A DNA stretch of 26,768 bases from Coptodactyla brooksi (GCA_033557675.1 JAWQRM010000200.1:1-26768); one strand, 5' to 3'; shown: positions 10,157 through 19,822, counted from the stretch's first letter. A program made the numbers and translations. Notes: generated by a model from the letters alone, not told the origin.

Positions 10157-10486
10157 GTCAAAATGAGACAACCTAACGACATAGGAATGGCGGAAAGCTG
10201 CGCTGCCGAGATTGAAAACTACAATTCATAGAAGAGCCGTTACCTAGTCATCGACTGTCATCGACTACATAAAATTTTCGATCCTCAAGAAACGAACATC
10301 AGTTTAGACCGATGGGCCTACAGGCACAGAGACAGCTCACGCCACAAAGACAATTCATTCCACCTGCACAAAGGATTCCGCAAATCCCACGTGCACCGCA
10401 GAAACTGCTTGCACCATCACCCGAACAGTTAGTGTCGCAACAACCTTAAAGACCCACTTCGATGAACACATCTAATACTTTAAGCC

Positions 10487-10918
10487 CTGGTAAGAAAAGA
10501 GCAGCTTCGACGTTTAAACTATTAACACACGATCCCATCCTTCAGTATCCGAGTATCGAGAAAGAATATATTGTGATAACTGTGATAACGTTCGGTATAC
10601 CACTAGGAGTTATATTGTCTCATGGAACTATATTGCAGGACCAGTGAGTACGTTATGCATCCCGAACTCTGTTTGAAACAGAAGGAAAATATTCAACCAC
10701 AGAGAAACAGCTTCTAGCCACTGTCTAAGCACTCAAACAATTTCGACCATTGACGAAAATTCACCATCTGGAACACGGACCACAAACCGCTGGTTTGGCG
10801 ACGGTCGCTAAAGGAACCGAACTTTTGATCGATGGGGTGGAAGATTAGATTAGAGGAATATATTTTGAAGTCATCTACAAGCAAGGGAAATTAAACAACG
10901 ACGACGATGCGCTATCGT
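10487..10918 (+). pseudogene. Ty3/gypsy reverse transcriptase end and RNase H remnant
   Basis: Recognisable in order over several frames: FKLLTHDPILQYPSIEKEYI, GVILSHGT, VRYASRTLFETEGKYSTTEK, ALKQFRP, TDHKPL, SLKEPN, WKIRLEEY and GKLNNDDDALS. These are the standard blocks from the connection domain through RNase H of Ty3/gypsy pol. The DAS.Y..G block of RNase H is damaged (VITFGIPLG), so its first catalytic Asp is lost. Several in-frame stops occur (for example after LQDQ near 10647). Confidence 0.8.
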
Positions 10919-11190
10919 GAAAGACATTGGTTCAACTAAACATGATGGAGCCGACCGTTGAAACCGATTCCCTATTGATTCAACTAGACGATGAAGAATT
11001 ATTAAGTTTAGCAAAAGAGCTGAATACAAATTACAGACGAACCTCAGACAGGCACCGCGACAGGATTGGAAATTAAGAAACAAACAATGATGAATCAAAT
11101 CCCTATAATAAGTGATAGCATGGAAGTCGACGAGAGTAGTGCAAATACGATTCACTCAAGATTTAACGCCGAATCAAAAAGACCATTGGC

Positions 11191-11640
11191 ATGCTCAATA
11201 CTATTCTAGGTAACAAAACAAAACAATTCATTTTTACATGGACTAGAAACACCAGAGCCGCGGTAGAAGTGAAACAACAATATGAAAGGACAATACATAC
11301 AATAAAAATTCCTAAGGATGATTACGACGAAGAAATTAAAAGGATATATAAAGAACATACGACTGGTAATGCAACATACTATATCTACGTGAACGACGAA
11401 GACTTCTATCGAGAACTCTGTCGAATATATGCTCAAATTATGTTATTATGAGTGATAACGGACCTAGAATAATTCGATGCATCAAAAGAGCAAAAATAAT
11501 CACAAACATGGATCTGCAAGTCTATATTATATAACAATATCATAAAGTGATTAGGAATCATCGAGGAATTAGGAAACTACGAAGCTTCTTCAGTAAAAGT
11601 ACCTACTGGTGGACACCAATAGGTCTACGTAAAGAATATG
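11191..11640 (+). pseudogene. Ty3/gypsy pre-integrase region remnant
   Basis: An 86-residue frame (11191-11451) has the look of the spacer between RNase H and integrase in mdg4-like elements (RTIHTIKIPKDDYDEEIKRI, then TTGNATYYIY). After its stop, NHRGIRKLRSFF..STYWW (about 11547-11616) fits the His/Cys zinc-binding block NHRG....L...YYW of the integrase amino end. The frame then runs into a perfect hairpin and the integrase core is missing. Confidence 0.6.
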
Positions 11641-11664
11641 TCACCATATTCTTTACGTAGACCT
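11621..11664. repeat. Perfect hairpin, 20-base stem, 4-base loop
   Basis: AGGTCTACGTAAAGAATATG (11621-11640), loop TCAC, and its exact reverse complement (11645-11664). It lies exactly where integrase homology stops in the gypsy remnant. Confidence 0.95.
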
Positions 11665-12007
11665 TTTAACATATGTTACCACCAAAAGAGGGATACAAAC
11701 GTCGACTAAAAACAGATAGATAGAAATACTGCTAAGGGAATTATTGAAGATACAAGAAAAGATAAAGGTCGAAAAATTGCCCTTAGAAGTGATAGACGAA
11801 AACATAAAGGGGCGTTGAATTGAAAAGAGGACAGTTGACGTAGCGACGTTATTAAAGTTGCCGAACTAGTATTTTCTATTGTTGCTTCTCCAAAGATACA
11901 ACTTTACATTAGACAAAGTTGCGTCGTTTGGGAAGAAGTTATGTGTGTAACTGACGGCTAAAGCATAGGGTGAAGAGGATGGAGCGTCCATAATCGACCA
12001 GCGAGGT

Positions 12008-12254
12008 GCGTCGTTTGGTGGCTGAAGGGGCAACGAAAATTTTTCGCCTCATAAAAAATGTCTGAACGAACGCCGAATAAAAAATGTCTGAACGAAAAAA
12101 AAATTTGAAAAGAATTTTTCAAAAGAAACTTTTTTTGAAAAATTTTTTTTGCAAAAATTTCATTTTCAATTTTTTTTTTACATTCGGCGTTCGTTCAGAC
12201 ATTTTTCATTCGGCGAAAAATGTTCGTTGCCCTTTCAGCCACCAAGAAAACGCA
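12008..12254. mobile_element. Inverted-repeat element with T/A-rich core
   Basis: Arms of about 75 bases (12008-12082 and 12180-12254) are reverse complements with few mismatches. They share GGTGGCTGAA.GGGCAACGAA, TTTTTCGCC and AATGTCTGAACGAACGCCGA. The TGTCTGAACGAA motif is repeated within the left arm. The core is mostly A and T homopolymer runs. It sits in the presumed 3' part of the gypsy remnant. It may be a MITE-like insertion or an inversion-duplication of the LTR. Confidence 0.7.
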
Positions 12255-12961
12255 TTTGCATATTAGTTAGTCGCTAGATAGCTTGTCGCGACGCTAATTC
12301 GTTGTATCAATCCATAGCAATCGTTGTGATTATTAAATAAAACTTTTTAAAAGTCATCGACTCATTGCGGATCGAAGCTTTTGTAGCTTTTTCATCGTTG
12401 ATGACGTGGTTGACACTTTCTATTCACCGGTCGTAAATTTAAACGCGTTATACATAACATTAGATCTAGAGATTTTTGTAAATGAGAAACGAGGTCACTT
12501 GGAAGGTTAGAAGACGTTCTTTTCTCTTCATCTTCTTTTAATTTAAAAGAAGATCTTTTGAACGTCAGTTGCATTTATAGTGCCAAACTGAGTTTGGGAT
12601 ACGTTCTTAAATCAAGTTTGTATGTAATGAAGATTATTTTGTTTTATTATTGTTATACTCGTATGTTTTTGGTGAACCAGTATGTATCAATATACGTATG
12701 TACTGGTTTCCTGACGGATTACTTCTTTTTTGCTAGAACTTATTAGATTTCGGATGTTAAAGTAATAGACCGTTTGGAGGAGTTTTGGTCAGAGAATGAG
12801 AGTTCGGTTTGGTGGTTTTGTATCGGGCTTTATCGCGTTTGTTTAAAATCACACCCCTAAAAGTAGGTCGAGCTTACGGATCGTCATACGGCTCCGGCAG
12901 AACGACAGGACGAAGAGCGAATAAACGAGTAATCAGATCCTTGCGTAGAAATCTCGAAATC
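12255..12961. other. Gene-free stretch downstream of the TTLL gene
   Basis: Contains AATAAA on the plus strand at 12336-12341 and a near-perfect 23-base palindrome at 12531-12553 (11-base arms TCTTCTTTTAA, one-base loop). Short open frames here have no domain features. It separates the gypsy remnant from the 3' end of the TTLL gene. Confidence 0.45.
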
Positions 12962-12967
12962 TTTATT
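12962..12967 (-). terminator. Poly(A) signal of the TTLL gene
   Basis: AATAAA on the minus strand, 44 bases after the stop codon at 13011-13013. Its position supports the long exon as the last exon of the gene. Confidence 0.65.
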
Positions 12968-13010
12968 GTATATAATTGCACGTTTTTAGAAACCACGAAA
13001 ACATGATACG

Positions 13011-14769
13011 TCACGTCACTTTTACGTTGGTCAACTTGTTGACCTTCTTCCTCTTGCTGTCCTGGGTGGGTATTCGGTCCGACGATAAAAAGTTCCAAGT
13101 AGCGGGAGCGGCTTGCGCCAAGGTGCCGTCTTCTTTCCTGATGCCTTCGAGAAGATCGCTGATGGCGGGCCCGTTAGTTTTGATCGTATTATCGCTTAAA
13201 GTCTTGATCTTATCGTATATCGCGTACTTCCTCTCGTCTTGCGCCCTCAAGGTCCCGTTTACTTTCATCGAAAAGTAAACGTACTCCAAGAGACCGTTAC
13301 TCCTAACCAGATAGTCTCTTTGGGATAACCTGAGGAGGCGTTCTTTCTCCTCGGATTCGACGATCATCTGGGGTTCAAACGAGTTAATGGTGAAGGCTAG
13401 AGACGCGGGCTGTTTCCTTAATATCGGAACTTGAGAGGTCGAGATCAATTCCGGTTTCGGTTTTCCAGGCGGCTTCAGCGTGGGTATCCTTTTGGACGCC
13501 TCCATCTTCGCTTTCAGTTGCATTTCATCTCTGAGCGCGGCTTGCGCGCATTCTCTCGCCCTGCTCGAAGCCGTCTCGCAGTACAACGAAGACTGGCCCT
13601 GATTGAAAAACTTATCGTAGGAATGGTCGCCGTTCAACGTCGGAAACACCAATCGAAATCCGCCGCGATGCTTCATCTCGTGCCGATAGCATTCCGAAAA
13701 GTTCCTCTGCTCGTTGGGGTTCGTGTTGTTTATCCCCTGGAGCAACCTTTCGCGAACCCTCTTGCGATCTTCGCGCATGATCTTCCTTTTGTCGCACTGC
13801 TCCAGGTTTAGCATGGCGTACATGTCGGCCAATAGCGATTCCTTCACTTCGCAATCTAACTCCGTGTCCGTGTGGAAGCTCGGAGAATGGTTGACTTCGA
13901 GGATTTGCGGGTTCAGTCGCTTATCCAGAATGATGTCCGTGCCGAGTAGTTCGCAACAGGCGGGGATCACGTCGTGGTTCGGAAAGCACGCCAGGTAACT
14001 GTGTTTGAGCACGGGCCAAGCGCTCAGGATCGTTTTGATTATGACGTCGTCTATGCTCTTCCACAGTTTGTCGACGTCGTGTCCCAGATTCCTCAAGTAG
14101 CAGTTCAGCCACGTCAGTTTGCGTTTACTCCCCGCTTCGTTATCGATCGTGTAAGTCCTGCTGTGCTTGTTGACCGCGTAGTTGGTCAGGTGCATGAAGA
14201 CGTTCGTGATATTGACGCCGGTCGGTTCTTTATAGCGGCTCGTCGCGAACCTGACCAGCCCCTCTCGGTAAATGTAGATTCTCAGCGGATCGCAAGAGGT
14301 AATCAGGGTATACACCCTCAGGTCAAACTTAAATCCGTCGATCAAGTAAGGGCGCGTCAAGTAAACTTGGCAGATAACCCTGTCCGACGGTTTGACGTCT
14401 TTTAGGTTTTTCGTGATGATTATGCCCCTTCCTTGACTACCCGCGTCCGGTTTGAGGATGTAAGTTTTGTTCTTCCTCAGTCTGCTGTAGGTGAGCGCGT
14501 CCCCGAGGTCGGCAGGCAAACACCAGGTTTTCGGGAAGAAGTTGTATTCCTTCGAAAACAGTCGCTTCATCCTGTTCAAGTTCCTGGCCAACAGGTCCTT
14601 TCTGCATATTTCCAGCATGCCCGGAAAATGGTTGATCTTCTGAAAGCGCTTCATCTCCTTGCACCTCTCGATGGATATCGACAGGTCGGTCCAGTACAGG
14701 TTCCAGTTGTCGGTTTCGCCGACCTCCTTGTATCCGAATTTAGCCGCCGTTCGTCTAATAACGTCGTAT
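13011..14769 (-). CDS. TTLL6: Tubulin polyglutamylase TTLL6/TTLL13-type, terminal exon
   Basis: This exon encodes residues 76-661 of a tubulin tyrosine ligase-like enzyme, which uses ATP to add glutamates to tubulin tails on axonemal and other stable microtubules. It starts after a TTTTAG acceptor, supplying the last base of an Arg codon, then YDVIRRTAAKFGY and WNLYWTD. Landmarks (full-protein numbering): INHFPGM and CRKDLLARN (about 121-140), ATP-grasp loop KPDAGSQGRG (182-191), FKFDLRVY (222-229), HLTNYAVNKH (269-278), ELLGTDIILD (349-358), and the metal-binding LEVNHSPSF (366-374), all intact. After about residue 400 come basic Arg/Lys-rich stretches, GGFRLVFP and a Pro/Lys-rich tail; the family uses basic segments here to bind microtubules. 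TGA at 13011 and a nearby AATAAA make it the last exon. The exon has no internal stop and is GC-rich compared with the flanks, both signs of selection. TTLL6 and TTLL13 cannot be told apart here. Confidence 0.93.
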
Positions 14770-14782
14770 CTAAAATTTATTA

Positions 14783-15845
14783 TTTAAGATTATTCACTTT
14801 TTATTAGTAAGAAAGTATTAGTAAGAAAATTTTTTTTTAAGATTATGTACTTTTTATCAGTAAGTAATTAAGAGGTATAAGTAGGTATACTATGACTTCA
14901 GAATTAGCTTCCGCACAACTCAGATGGTAAAAGCACCTGTAATCATCTTTCTTCATTTTGCTTGTATGTTGAACAAAAGCGCAACTGCTATTTATTGTTT
15001 GAGGTAGTAAGAAGTTATAAAAGGCCGAATTTTCGAAGTTTCCAATGTTATGTTTTCTGGTACGGATAACGAACGTAGATATCTATACAAGTTTTAGCTC
15101 AACGCTGTTTTCAAGACTGGTGGAAGTTTTCATTAAAAGTAGCAAACACCTTAATCACAACGACACTGTTTTAATACTCGACATATGTTTCGGTTTATTT
15201 AATTCGGTTTATTAATCCGCTTTCTTCAGGAGGATGAAAACAAAAACTGTATGCCTGACTTGTAAACTCCTAACTATCCTAACTGCTTTCTAATGTTATT
15301 GAAACTGGTTACAATAATTGGGTTTCAATTCTATTTCACCATTTACCCTATGAAGTAAAACGTAATGTCACCACTAACCAAAATAAGAAAAAGAATGCAT
15401 GACGCATGTTTCGCTAACCACGTTAGCATCATCAGGAGCGATGAAAGACTCAAGTCTATCAGTCTTTCCCAGTCTTTTTCCTAATTTGGTGTAGTGATGG
15501 CATTTGTTTTACTTTGTTGTGAAGCCTGATTTGTTTACGAGGTTCTAAACCTTCAACATTAGTTATCTATCCTATGATTTAGAGCTATCACGCGGGCAGC
15601 CGCGTTAGATTTCTTTGGTCTATTGTATTTAAACTGAGCTAAGCGCTGTTTATACCTAATTTTATGGGATCTACGCGTTTGTCAGGCGCAACTTTTATCG
15701 CAATTTCTGCAACTGATTTTACACAAATCCGACTTGCCTATTGAATCTATTTTATCTTTTAAACTACCCAACGAACGTCTTTAATATATTAGCTAATGCC
15801 TTACTAGTTTTACCATAAGGCAGTTTAATGAACTGTTTAGGTTCC
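14783..15845. other. Intronic stretch with element-end motifs
   Basis: A 30-base direct repeat (14783-14813 and 14836-14866, period 53) lies at the acceptor end of the intron. CGACATATGTTTCGG (15179) with CTTTCTTCAGGAGGATGAAAAC about 30 bases on, and GACGCATGTTTCGC (15401) with GCATCATCAGGAGCGATGAAAG, have the wording common at the ends of insect Penelope-like and non-LTR elements. GCTGTTTTCAAGACTGGT near 15104 recurs with two changes near 21883. No coding sequence is recognised. Confidence 0.4.
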
Positions 15846-16640
15846 TCTTTAAGGCAGAACATTTCGTGTCAGAGTCAATGGACGTACCTCAAGCACTAGA
15901 CGAACTGGTAGTAGTGTCCTCAAGGAAAGTATCCTATCACCGACATTATTCAACATTTTTATGCGTGACTTTATGTGATTCGGGATTACAATGAGAAAGT
16001 TCTGCATGCAGGTAATCTGATGATTATGACGCAAGACCAAAAACGCTGTGGATCTATTACGAAGTTCAGTGGACGTTGTCCACAGATGCCTCACCAGGTG
16101 GTCCATTCACTTAAACATGGAAAAGTGCGAAACCAAAATTTTCACTCTTAGACGTATACACGATACCTCATTTATTCTAATAAACGGGAAGGCAATCGAC
16201 TGAAATCCAGGAGATAAATCAGTGAAATATCTGGATCTTCATCTCGATGAAGATCCAGATATTAGGCTCTCATGGGGTATTCATATTAACACCAAAATTA
16301 ACCGAGATTATGTTCGATTAAGACAGTTATATCCACTCATTAAGAGGAAAATGCACATCACTGTAATATAAAGCGTTAATAAGGTCGCTCATCACTTATG
16401 CCTGTCCAATTTGGAACAACACATTCGCGACAAATATGCGAAAATTGCAATCCTTACAGAACAAAGTATTGAGAATGGCCATCGATGCTCCGTCATTTAA
16501 TTAGAAATGAACAACTTCACAAGGAACCATGTCTAACTCGTATCACAAATTTTACTTTGAAACTGGCCCGTAATTTTTATACAAACATCAACATATGTAA
16601 GCAGTGCCATGTGTTATACGACAACGCCGTATTCACAACA
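15846..16640 (+). pseudogene. Jockey-like LINE reverse transcriptase remnant
   Basis: In order on the plus strand, through several frames: FRVRVNG.TSSTRRTGSSVL, then LSPTLFNIFMRD (motif B region), a destroyed YADD area, WSIHLNMEKCETKIFTLRR, VKYLDLHLD, LRQLYPLIKRK, ALIRSLITYACPIWNN, KLQSLQNKVLRMAIDAPSF and RNEQLHKE. This is the palm-to-thumb and carboxy-terminal order of Jockey-clade ORF2. Many stops and indels are present. The endonuclease and the 5' part of the reverse transcriptase are missing, as is usual for 5'-truncated LINE copies. A perfect hairpin interrupts it at 16227-16262. Confidence 0.82.
16227..16262. repeat. Perfect hairpin, 17-base stem, 2-base loop
   Basis: ATATCTGGATCTTCATC, loop TC, then the exact reverse complement. 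It lies at the VKYLDLHLD site of the LINE remnant; one arm codes for the family sequence and the other replaces what should follow. Confidence 0.93.
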
Positions 16641-17099
16641 GATTAAAAAGAATACTCCCTCAAGATTTCTTTAATGACTCCGACTGATGGGATGCCAAAT
16701 TCTCCTTATACGAATTAACTTCTTCCGTTAAATACGTATACTTATCGTGTTGAGCTAGTTTTGCTTAAATAAAAAAAAGGTTCTTTAATTGATATTTCAA
16801 GCGTAAGCTATTTATCCAAGTTTATTGTAATTTTCTTTTACCTTAAAATGTATGCTATATAGATTTTTATTAAACTCGTTGTATGTAGCCACCTCTTCAA
16901 TACCTTTAAGTTCTTCTTTATAGCTAAGGTTATGTAGTTGAACGTTTCGTAACCGATCTGCCATACTATTAAATTTGTTTTGATACTTTATTAAAATGTA
17001 TGCATCAAAACTGTTGTTGTGGTTAAGGTGTTTGTTAGTTTTACTAACTACGAGTATGAGACCACAGATCCCCCTTTTCTCAAATAAGGTAGAAATTTT
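16641..17099. other. Gene-free AT-rich intronic stretch
   Basis: Nothing recognisable after the LINE homology ends. It may include the LINE 3' tail; no clear poly(A) end was found. Confidence 0.4.
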
Positions 17100-17577
17100 G
17101 TTGTTTTCTCTTATATATGATGGATTACTGTTTTATTGGAGAGTTTTTTTTCTATTTGTCCGATGTATTTCATTCCACTTATGTTGTTTTTTATTTTCCA
17201 TTCTTGATTGTGTTGCGCATTTTATGCTGTGCGCAGTCCAAAATGAAATGTTTAAGTCGTTTCTTGAATATTTTAGAGTCGTGTGTTCGTGAATGTGGTC
17301 AATTGAATTTTGACTGTTGTCTAATTTTTGTTTGTAATCCTCCTTCTGCATTGAAATTGTTTCTAGCCTGTGGAGCAGACTTCCAAATGTTGCTTCCTTC
17401 TGTTGCTTGGGGTAAGCTAACATGTAATGAATTGTGTTATCTGTTTGTGTCGATTTTCTGCAAATGTGTTTTAATTTGTTTTCTTTCTTAGTGATTGCGA
17501 TTTTCAAATAGTTTATGTCGTTGTTTTCCTTTTTCGTGTTTTGTGTCGATGTGATTTAATATGTCATCTACTTGTGG
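17100..17577 (-). pseudogene. Penelope-like element fragment A
   Basis: On the minus strand: CRKSTQTDNTIHYMLAYP, QQKEATFGSLLHRLETISMQ, KEDYKQKLD, SRNDLNISFWTAHSIKCA, EIHRTNRKK. This is the thumb and linker after the reverse transcriptase palm, reaching the first residues of the GIY-YIG endonuclease (AAATACATCGGACAAA). It then jumps to the element's 3' tail (ATAAAACAGTAATCC..ATATATAAGAG). Compared with fragment C at 23764-24660, about 190 bases are deleted at that jump. Antisense open frames over this segment are shadows. Confidence 0.82.
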
Positions 17578-18015
17578 GTAATAGATGATGCATATTACAT
17601 ATATCATTTACGTATCTGAACCATGCTTTTATATTATACCAGCACCGTTGCGCGCGCAATACGCGAGCCCATTTACATTGCGTACAGTTGTTCATTCGCG
17701 GTGCACGCCCTTCGAAACAAGGGTCCAGGAGTTAGGGGTGTTCGCCCTGCGGAGCAAGGGTCTTCAGACGTTTTCGATCCTCAGAGGCTATATTTTCCCA
17801 CATTCTCCAGTTACACAGTTAAAGCAAATTTTTTAAGATGCACATGCATGGTCTATCTCAGATATGAAACGGCCAGGGGTATAACTCATAAGGAAAGTTA
17901 TACACTTCGTAAGCATATGCGTTTATATACTTACGTCATAAATCAACTTAATATGTTTTCGCATTCTCGGTATTTTTCTAATAAAGTTTAAATCCAGTAA
18001 TTTTGATCTTTTTTA
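17578..18015. other. Unexplained stretch with a GC-rich patch
   Basis: 17640-17790 is far richer in G and C than the rest of the intron. It holds the palindrome TTGCGCGCGCAA (17648-17659) and two related hairpin-forming units, CGCCCTTCGAAACAAGGGT (17706-17724) and CGCCCTGCGGAGCAAGGGT (17743-17761), 37 bases apart. A 122-residue open frame (17623-17991) crosses it but shows no domain. It is probably the end of an unrecognised element. Confidence 0.35.
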
Positions 18016-19050
18016 CTCGTATCGATCAGGAAGACCAACAACTTTAGATAATGACATGTCAAGGGAGGAAGTGGAAGCAAATCCGTGTCAGACAATCGAG
18101 GAACTGTCAAAGACTCTTGATAGCCATCCTTGGTCGACCCTTCAAGAACACTTGCAGCAGATTGCGAAAGTAAACAGGGCAGGTGTTTGGGTCCGGCATA
18201 AACTGTCCGAAGAAAACAAAGCTAACCGATCCACCACATGAAACTTATTGCTTCAGCGGCACAATACAGAAGCGTTTTCAATCAATCAATCGATCAATCA
18301 GTCAATCAATAAGTTGACAAGTCATTCAGTTAATCAGTCAATCAGACAATCAGTCGATCAGACAGTCAGTCAATCAGTCAATCGGATAATCAGTCAGTTC
18401 GCAACTGAGTCAGCCAATCAGTCAATCAGCCAATCAATCAATCAATATGTCAATCAATCAGTCGGTCAATCAATCAATTATTCAGTCAATCAATCAAAAA
18501 TCAATCAATCAATCAATCGATCTATGAGTCAATCATTCAATCAGCCAACCAGTCAGTGAGACAATCAATCGGTCCATCAGCCAATCATTTAATCAGTCAA
18601 TCAATCGGTCAATATATCAATCAATCAGCCAATCAATCAACCATTTAATCAGTCAATCAATCAATTAATCAATCAATTGATCAACACGACAATGCAAGAC
18701 CGCACTGCGCAAGACGAACCCTGGAAAAATTAATGAACTGGGGTATTGTCTCACCAACCATACTCGCCCGATATTGCGCCATCGCATTTCCATTTATTCC
18801 GATCGCTTCAACATTTTCTAAGTGGTAAGAAAGTTTAAAATTTGGATAATGCCCAAAATGTCATCTCCAAATATTTTGCTCAAAAACCAATTGATTTTTA
18901 TCGATCCTCCATTGAAAATGTGCATACTAGATGGCAAAAGGTTGTTGATAACGAGGGTGATTACATTATTGATTAAAAATAAAAACTTGTTAAAAATGTA
19001 TCTGTTTGAATTTAATGTAAAAAAGGCACTTCTTTCCGGTCCCCCTAATA
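18016..19050 (+). pseudogene. Mariner transposase copy, 5'-truncated, middle replaced
   Basis: The copy starts inside the DNA-binding domain (SGRPTTLDND, EEVEANPCQTIEELSKTL, LQEHLQQIAKVNRAGVWVRH, LLLQRHNTEAF). It is broken by a simple-repeat array at 18277-18681, then resumes at QHDNARPHCARRTLEKLMNW. After a frameshift it gives YSPDIAPSHFHLFRSLQHF and ends LDNAQNVISKYFAQKP..WQKVVDNEGDYIID and TAA. The second catalytic Asp (DNARPH) is present, the third (PSD) is His, and the first lies in the lost part. The 3' end CTTTCCGGTCCCCCTAA followed by TA (19049-19050) looks like a mariner terminal repeat at a TA target. No matching 5' repeat was found. It cannot be active. Confidence 0.87.
18277..18681 (+). 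repeat. TCAA/TCAG tetranucleotide array inside mariner
   Basis: About 405 bases built from TCAA, TCAG and variants (CCAA, TCGA, TCGG, TTAA) in roughly four-base register, with few interruptions. It replaces the part of the mariner transposase between RHNTEAF and QHDNARPH. The 103-residue open frame (18248-18559) rich in Asn, Gln and Ser is just this repeat in translation. Confidence 0.95.
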
Positions 19051-19207
19051 TTTTCGGTAATGCTTTCAACTTTGGTGCTTTCGTGTTGATATATGTATTT
19101 GTATCTTTCGCCTTCTTGTGTAAGATCTGTTCCTTTTCTTCTGATTATTTTTTAGAATTTGTTAGGTCTTTTCAATTATGGGCAATTATTGTTTTTTTTA
19201 TGAATTC

Positions 19208-19570
19208 TTCTTAAAACACACAACACAGCCAACAATAAAAAAATCCGCAATCTGGAACAATCCGGCATAGACAAAATCAAATGTGGCACATGTGAAATAA
19301 AATACATCGGACAAACGGGGAGAAAGTTCAGCAATAGATATAAAGAACATATAACATTCTGTATAAAAAGCAAGCATAATTCCAATCACGCCGGGCAATT
19401 CCACTCATACCTGGAAATAGAGAGTAAAATTTCCAACTCATAAAAATTAAAACTCAATATTCACAAAAACTTAACTAAATACCAGTTCCCATCCTGTATT
19501 CCAGCCAATTGAACTCCTAGAATAAAACAGCAATCTACCATATATAAGAGAAAAAGAATAAAACATGCGC
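19208..19570 (+). pseudogene. Penelope-like element fragment B (GIY-YIG endonuclease)
   Basis: In one open frame with no ATG, 19211-19443 gives NKKIRNLEQSGIDKIKCGTC, EIKYIGQTGRKFSNRYKEH and SNHAGQFHSYLE, then TAA. This is the GIY-YIG nuclease that follows the reverse transcriptase in Penelope-like elements and nicks the target DNA. The first Tyr of GIY is Asp here. The 3' tail (CCATCCTGTATTCCAGCCAATT and ATATATAAGAG, to about 19570) matches fragment C in inverted orientation. The opposite-strand open frames at 19176-19404 are shadows. Confidence 0.83.
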
Positions 19571-19732
19571 CAGTCTTGGAAATAGTAATAAGCTACAGCG
19601 ACCCAACCCAACCCATAATGATTTTTAACCAGTTCAGCTATCACCATGAGTTAAGGGTAGCCCTTATTACATTTACTACTTATAAACATCCTACGTCACT
19701 TAACGGAGGATATGATATTAGCTGCTTGAAAA

Positions 19733-19822
19733 AATATGTGGTTTATGTATGATGGAGCACCTCCACATTTTGCTCTCAATTTCGATCTTAATCCCTTTGA
19801 GTTTTATTATAAGTTTCCGTGA
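19733..19822 (+). pseudogene. Transposase sliver with two catalytic motifs fused
   Basis: NMWFMYDGAPPHFALN is the conserved second-Asp block of a mariner-related insect transposase family. It is followed at once by FDLNPFEFYY, the third-acid block (normally SPDLNPLDF.LW), and then TGA. About 20 residues that normally separate the two are deleted. Nothing else of the element is seen. Confidence 0.65.

Larger units (their letters stand above)
9430..12360 (+). mobile_element. Ty3/gypsy retrotransposon remnant, internally deleted
   Basis: Three blocks lie in the element's natural order on the plus strand: gag (9665-10448), the end of the reverse transcriptase with RNase H (10487-10918), and the zinc-binding start of integrase (11191-11640). 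Protease, the catalytic fingers and palm of the reverse transcriptase, and the integrase core are absent, so about half of pol is gone. Stops and frameshifts are frequent outside gag. The region 11800-12360, with an AATAAA at 12336-12341, may be a 3' LTR, but I could not match it to a 5' copy before gag. Ends are approximate. Confidence 0.75.

Noticed and set aside
13431..14405. Open frames of 94 to 143 residues on the plus strand opposite the TTLL exon
   Set aside because: They are antisense shadows of a GC-rich, conserved exon and have no domain of their own.
14911..14960. AACTCAGATGGTAAAAGCACCTG resembles a tRNA D-arm/A box (tRNA gene or SINE head)
   Set aside because: No B box (GGTTCGAATCC-like) or acceptor stem pairing follows, so neither a tRNA gene nor a SINE can be supported.
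16996..17491. Cys/Phe/Leu-rich plus-strand open frames that look like membrane proteins
   Set aside because: They are the antisense of Penelope fragment A; hydrophobic composition comes from reading A-rich coding sequence backwards.
18248..18559. 103-residue Asn/Gln/Ser-rich open frame
   Set aside because: It is only the translation of the TCAA/TCAG simple array.
18277..18681. A CRISPR-like or regularly spaced repeat array
   Set aside because: There are no unique spacers; the sequence is a continuous four-base simple repeat in a eukaryotic setting.
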